This document shows, piece after piece, positions 30,655 to 33,392 of a stretch of 33,392 nt of DNA. The notes under the pieces were generated by a model that saw only the letters and a list, made by a program, of their open reading frames with translations, was not told where the DNA came from and did not search any database. The stretch comes from Candidatus Melainabacteria bacterium (GTDB taxonomy: Bacteria; Cyanobacteriota; Vampirovibrionia; Obscuribacterales; Obscuribacteraceae): contig PLZS01000135.1 in NCBI GenBank assembly GCA_003153555.1, forward strand, positions 1-33,392. Direction: 5' to 3'. The translations under genes and the position numbers were made by a program. Every line of letters starts with the position of its first letter. Within the stretch, counting starts at the first letter, position 1.

Positions 30655-31656
30655 GTGAAACCCATCAACATCCTCATCCTTGCTTCGCCAGACGATTTGC
30701 ACGCAATGGCTGTTGAGCGACATCTGCAAGAGATGAATGCCGTTGTGCACTATCTGCGCTATGAAGAGTTGCTAAATAGTTATCGAATCGCCCTCACCTT
30801 TGACTCAAGTGCTCAGTCATACACTATTCAAAAGCAAAATAACGAACGGCTAGATCTGTCTTCGTGCTCGTCTATCTGGAATCGAAGACCAGGACGAATT
30901 CTCTCTGATAAGTTTGTTGTGCCGTGGCTGGAAGAAATGGTGAAGCTGGAGACCCAAGCTACTGTGCAAGGAATGTTTGCAGGACTCCCATGTCTGTGGG
31001 TCAACCATCCCAGAAAAGATCAGGCCTGTTTGCAAAAGCTCTGGCAACTCAAACTAGCATCTGATTTGGGGATGACAATTCCAAAGACGCTGGTCACAAA
31101 CGATCCGGCGCTTGTTGAATCATTTTTCCACGAGTGCGGTGGAGAAGTTGTATACAAACTCATAGCCGAAAATTCCAACAAGGCTATTCCTGGTTATGAA
31201 AATCCAAGAGGGCTATCGACATTGCAGTTACGGCAGCAAGATCTTGCGTTTCTCCAGCAAGTTCAATACGCTCCGCACCTATTTCAAAAGCGCATAGACA
31301 AAGCGTTTGAACTTAGAGTCACTATAGTCGGCCAGGAAATATTTTGCGTGCTAATAGACTCGCAGTCCGGGCATGGAAAGATCGATTGGCGACAAGACTA
31401 TTCAGTCAAAATGGAACCGCATCGTTTACCTGAGACAACGGCGCGACAATCCCTCGAGCTTATGCGCAAGCTGGGTTTGAATTATGGTGCACTGGATTAT
31501 TGTGTAACGCCGGAAGGTGAACACATATTTCTGGAAATCAATTGCGCAGGACAGTTCTTATGGATGGAGCAACGGTGCAAACTGCCAATTTCGTTGGAAA
31601 TAGCAAAATTGCTCACCCGGCAGGAAGAACCGTTAGTCCATCCTGTGTCACTCTAA
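30655..31656 (+). CDS. ATP-grasp ligase resembling graspetide synthetases (MvdC/MvdD family)
   Basis: A 333-residue ATP-grasp protein. The N-terminal domain holds WNRRPG (residues 75-80), a marker of MvdC/MvdD-type maturases. The middle region has LGMTIPKTLVTNDP and a nucleotide-binding Lys168 (VVYKLI). The ATP-grasp core has FELRVTIVG (218-226), IDSQSGHGKIDWRQ (234-247), the Mg ligands Asp281 in GALDY and Glu294/Asn296 in FLEINCAGQFLW. In characterised graspetide synthetases this chemistry forms ester or amide crosslinks in a small precursor peptide. No precursor-like frame is visible in the 106-bp gap upstream or downstream. The start is a GTG with AAGGA about 10 bp upstream. Family is confident; product unknown. 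Confidence 0.85.
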   Translation: MKPINILILASPDDLHAMAVERHLQEMNAVVHYLRYEELLNSYRIALTFDSSAQSYTIQKQNNERLDLSSCSSIWNRRPGRILSDKFVVPWLEEMVKLETQATVQGMFAGLPCLWVNHPRKDQACLQKLWQLKLASDLGMTIPKTLVTNDPALVESFFHECGGEVVYKLIAENSNKAIPGYENPRGLSTLQLRQQDLAFLQQVQYAPHLFQKRIDKAFELRVTIVGQEIFCVLIDSQSGHGKIDWRQDYSVKMEPHRLPETTARQSLELMRKLGLNYGALDYCVTPEGEHIFLEINCAGQFLWMEQRCKLPISLEIAKLLTRQEEPLVHPVSL

Positions 31657-31674
31657 GACGATAGAAGCTTCGGC

Positions 31675-32499
31675 TCAGTTATTCGGACCGCTCAGCTCAA
31701 AGTTGAATTTCGTGTCAACTATAGGATTTATGCTAAACGTATATGCTGTGCCCCCAAAAAGAGGGTCGTTAATGACAAAGTTGTCCGAACCATCCAAGAA
31801 ATCGTAACCTGTATTGTGAGTTGTACTGGACGGCGGAATAATCTGGTTAATCAATTGGCAACTGGAGTTTCCATAGAAACCCCATGCTACCTTGACACAT
31901 TGGGCGCCAGGACCTGAGACCAAGGGAGGATTGAAATTAGCCGCAAACGGAATCTGTCTCCATAAAGTTCTTCCGTTATTGTTTACCTCGGTCAGTGGAT
32001 GGTCAGATGACAACTTGGTACTGCTGGCATGGTATTTCCCATCGGCGGTTTGGATAATCACTCTAAACCCGGGCTCTGCGCCGGGTTGATTGGTGCCTGC
32101 AATCGAATACCATCCTTCTATTAACACCAGATCACCAGTCGTGTTGGGAAGCAAACCTGCGTGCAAGGCCGGGAAGTTCCAGCCGCACTTCGTGCCCCCG
32201 CCGCCCTGCGTGCCTGCATTGTGTGGGACCTGTTGGCTGAACGAAGGTTGAGGGCCAGTGACGAAGCCTCCGCCGTTTAGACTGGAGTTGCTGTAGGCTG
32301 GATCGGGGCTTATAAAAGTAGTTGTAGGCGCTCCGGTACCTCCATCTCTGGCGACTCCCGCACAAGGAACGACGGGTGGAACGAATGTTACGGCAAAAAC
32401 CGCGGAGACCGAGCATGAAAGGGCAATTGCAAGCGTTGTAGTTTTCAACAACGATTTAAACTTCAATGTCTCCCCGGACCCACCTTTTAGTAATGTCAT
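31675..32499 (-). CDS. Secreted protein of unknown family
   Basis: A 274-residue exported protein. The signal peptide region is SLLKTTTLAIALSCSVSAVFA (residues 16-36), preceded by a longer n-region. The mature part is Gly/Pro/Asn-rich and beta-rich, with a few scattered cysteines that could form disulfides. No enzymatic motif was recognised. The ATG at 32499 has GGGGGGAG 6 bp upstream, a strong ribosome site. In composition it resembles the secreted protein at 22058-23197, but no alignment is evident by eye. It is convergent with the ATP-grasp gene, with 18 bp between the stops. Confidence 0.75.
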   Translation of the reverse strand: MTLLKGGSGETLKFKSLLKTTTLAIALSCSVSAVFAVTFVPPVVPCAGVARDGGTGAPTTTFISPDPAYSNSSLNGGGFVTGPQPSFSQQVPHNAGTQGGGGTKCGWNFPALHAGLLPNTTGDLVLIEGWYSIAGTNQPGAEPGFRVIIQTADGKYHASSTKLSSDHPLTEVNNNGRTLWRQIPFAANFNPPLVSGPGAQCVKVAWGFYGNSSCQLINQIIPPSSTTHNTGYDFLDGSDNFVINDPLFGGTAYTFSINPIVDTKFNFELSGPNN

Positions 32500-32666
32500 A
32501 CGTCTCCCCCCGAGAAATCAAGAAACACCAAATTCTACACCAATTGTTTATACCAAGTTTATGGTCTAAACCTTCAAGAAAAAGGTGATGAAAAGACCAA
32601 ATCCAGTAGTCGGGATTCTTCACCAAGGACCTAGATGCCATTTTAGGGCAATAATAAAATTGCAGG
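32500..32666. other. Intergenic spacer between two secreted protein genes
   Basis: An AT-rich spacer of 167 bp with no gene. It presumably holds the promoter of the minus-strand gene at 31675-32499. A TTATAC-like stretch is visible, but no convincing -10/-35 pair. Confidence 0.35.
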
Positions 32667-33326
32667 CTATTTTGAAGCGGATTCCTTTAAGTCGGATGAT
32701 TCCGTTTTGGATGATTCCGTTTGTGTTGATGATTTCGTTGCAGCCAGCGCCTTCTCGTAAGCCTGTCGAACCGTCACATATCGCTCCTTGGCCTTGATTC
32801 TAAGCAGATCATCTGGCGGAGCATAATACTCATTTATGCGTGCAATCCTGGAGTACACGTCTACCTGTTCTTTTCGCTGTTTCATCACGTCTTCGCTTTT
32901 GCCGCGCTGTTTGGACCAATCACTTGGATAAGCATTCTCAAGACCAGATTCCAATGCAGATAGCCTCACGCTTAAGAACATGTCAGACCCTTTCGTTTGA
33001 GGGTGTTTCTCAAGTTCTGCCAGTGACGCCATGTAGTATTGCTTCGCGAGAGTTGGGTCGTGGCGAGTGACAATGGCATCTTCGCCTGCCTCATAATAGC
33101 GATTCCAAAGCGAGTTATTCTTTTCTGGAAGATCCAATTTAGTCGGGCCGGACCGCACAGGAGGCCGCTTCATCATGATTGGTCCCTTGGGACCGATCCC
33201 AATTTGGACCATCGTTTTATCAGCGCGTTTCCCGCCTGTTGATGCGGCTTGATTCTGAGACCAGACCGTTTGCTCACAACATAAGTGGACAACGATCAAA
33301 AGAAGTAGGCATTCAGTACAACGCAT
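32667..33326 (-). CDS. Secreted helical protein of unknown family
   Basis: A 219-residue exported protein. A hydrophobic signal (CLLLLIVVHLCC, residues 6-17) is followed by a polar, mostly helical chain. Helix-rich parts include YYMASLAELEKHP and DVYSRIARINEYYAPPDDLL. The C-terminal tail repeats TESSK/TESSD, and the coding DNA there repeats a 13-bp GATGATTCCGTTT-type unit. No family was recognised; a scaffold-like role is possible. The ATG at 33326 follows GGAG by about 7 bp. Confidence 0.7.
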   Translation of the reverse strand: MRCTECLLLLIVVHLCCEQTVWSQNQAASTGGKRADKTMVQIGIGPKGPIMMKRPPVRSGPTKLDLPEKNNSLWNRYYEAGEDAIVTRHDPTLAKQYYMASLAELEKHPQTKGSDMFLSVRLSALESGLENAYPSDWSKQRGKSEDVMKQRKEQVDVYSRIARINEYYAPPDDLLRIKAKERYVTVRQAYEKALAATKSSTQTESSKTESSDLKESASK

Positions 33327-33392
33327 AAGTTATCTCCAGCTGGTCTTTGCTGCACGGCGTCTGAGCGGATCAGTGTAACATATTAACTTGCC
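33327..33392. other. Upstream region of the last minus-strand gene
   Basis: Only 66 bp are present. The GGAG ribosome site of the last gene lies here, and the adjoining gene, if any, is outside the window. No other feature is supported. Confidence 0.4.

Noticed and set aside
1..33392. Prophage, transposon, CRISPR array or plasmid origin
   Set aside because: No integrase, transposase, Cas, phage structural or replication-initiator gene was seen, and no regularly spaced 25 to 40-bp repeats were found.

Overview
The window fits the chromosome of a non-photosynthetic relative of Cyanobacteria (Vampirovibrionia/Melainabacteria, possibly Obscuribacterales). The strongest evidence is the one-piece tmRNA at 21505-21903. 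Its tag reads ANNIVKFPAQRIALAA, and the ANNIV(K/S)F opening and hydrophobic AA end are those of cyanobacterial tags. Two serine/threonine kinases, a very elaborate multi-REC regulator and many secreted proteins of unknown family agree with that placement. No photosynthesis gene is present. The order-level assignment is inference. No phage, transposase, CRISPR or plasmid gene was found.

Layout. 1-474 is repeat-rich and non-coding. 475-4157 holds glycerol kinase (minus strand, probable promoter at 2038-2066), a small zinc-finger protein, a membrane protein with TPR-like helices and a pyroglutamyl-peptidase-type protein. 4228-4310 is tRNA-Leu(CAA). 4592-5755 is a Fic protein whose promoter is overlaid by a perfect 10-bp inverted repeat. 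6023-12210 is a plus-strand operon: small coiled-coil protein, MoxR ATPase, DUF58 protein, transglutaminase-type membrane protein and a secreted two-domain protein. A secreted protein (12378-13652) and a convergent alpha/beta hydrolase follow. 14355-15590 is a housekeeping-type sigma-70 factor with an anti-sigma-type zinc finger fused to its N-terminus. 15657-18921 holds two paralogous membrane Ser/Thr kinases on the minus strand, separated by a duplicated, microsatellite-bearing spacer.

19112-21216 holds a membrane-anchored hydrolase and divergent prmA. 21217-21973 contains a 26-bp palindrome, a degenerate partial copy of the tmRNA 3' end, the tmRNA and its terminator. 22058-25429 encodes a secreted Cys-containing protein, a GNAT acetyltransferase and an MFS sugar/proton symporter. 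25667-30548 is a phosphorelay operon: REC-Hpt-REC-REC-GGDEF-like protein, single REC protein, and CHASE3-GAF-PAS histidine kinase. An ATP-grasp ligase resembling the graspetide (microviridin MvdC/MvdD) family follows at 30655-31656 without a visible precursor peptide. Two minus-strand secreted proteins of unknown family end the window.

How the parts work together. MoxR, DUF58 and transglutaminase-type genes usually occur together as a chaperone plus envelope-associated module, and the small upstream protein and secreted downstream protein look like lineage-specific additions to it. The histidine kinase has no receiver of its own, so phosphate probably passes to one of the neighbouring REC domains and through the internal Hpt histidine. 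The most unusual single item is the zinc finger-sigma fusion. The Fic operator, the kinase pair with its DFM motif and repeat spacer, and the orphan ATP-grasp ligase come next.
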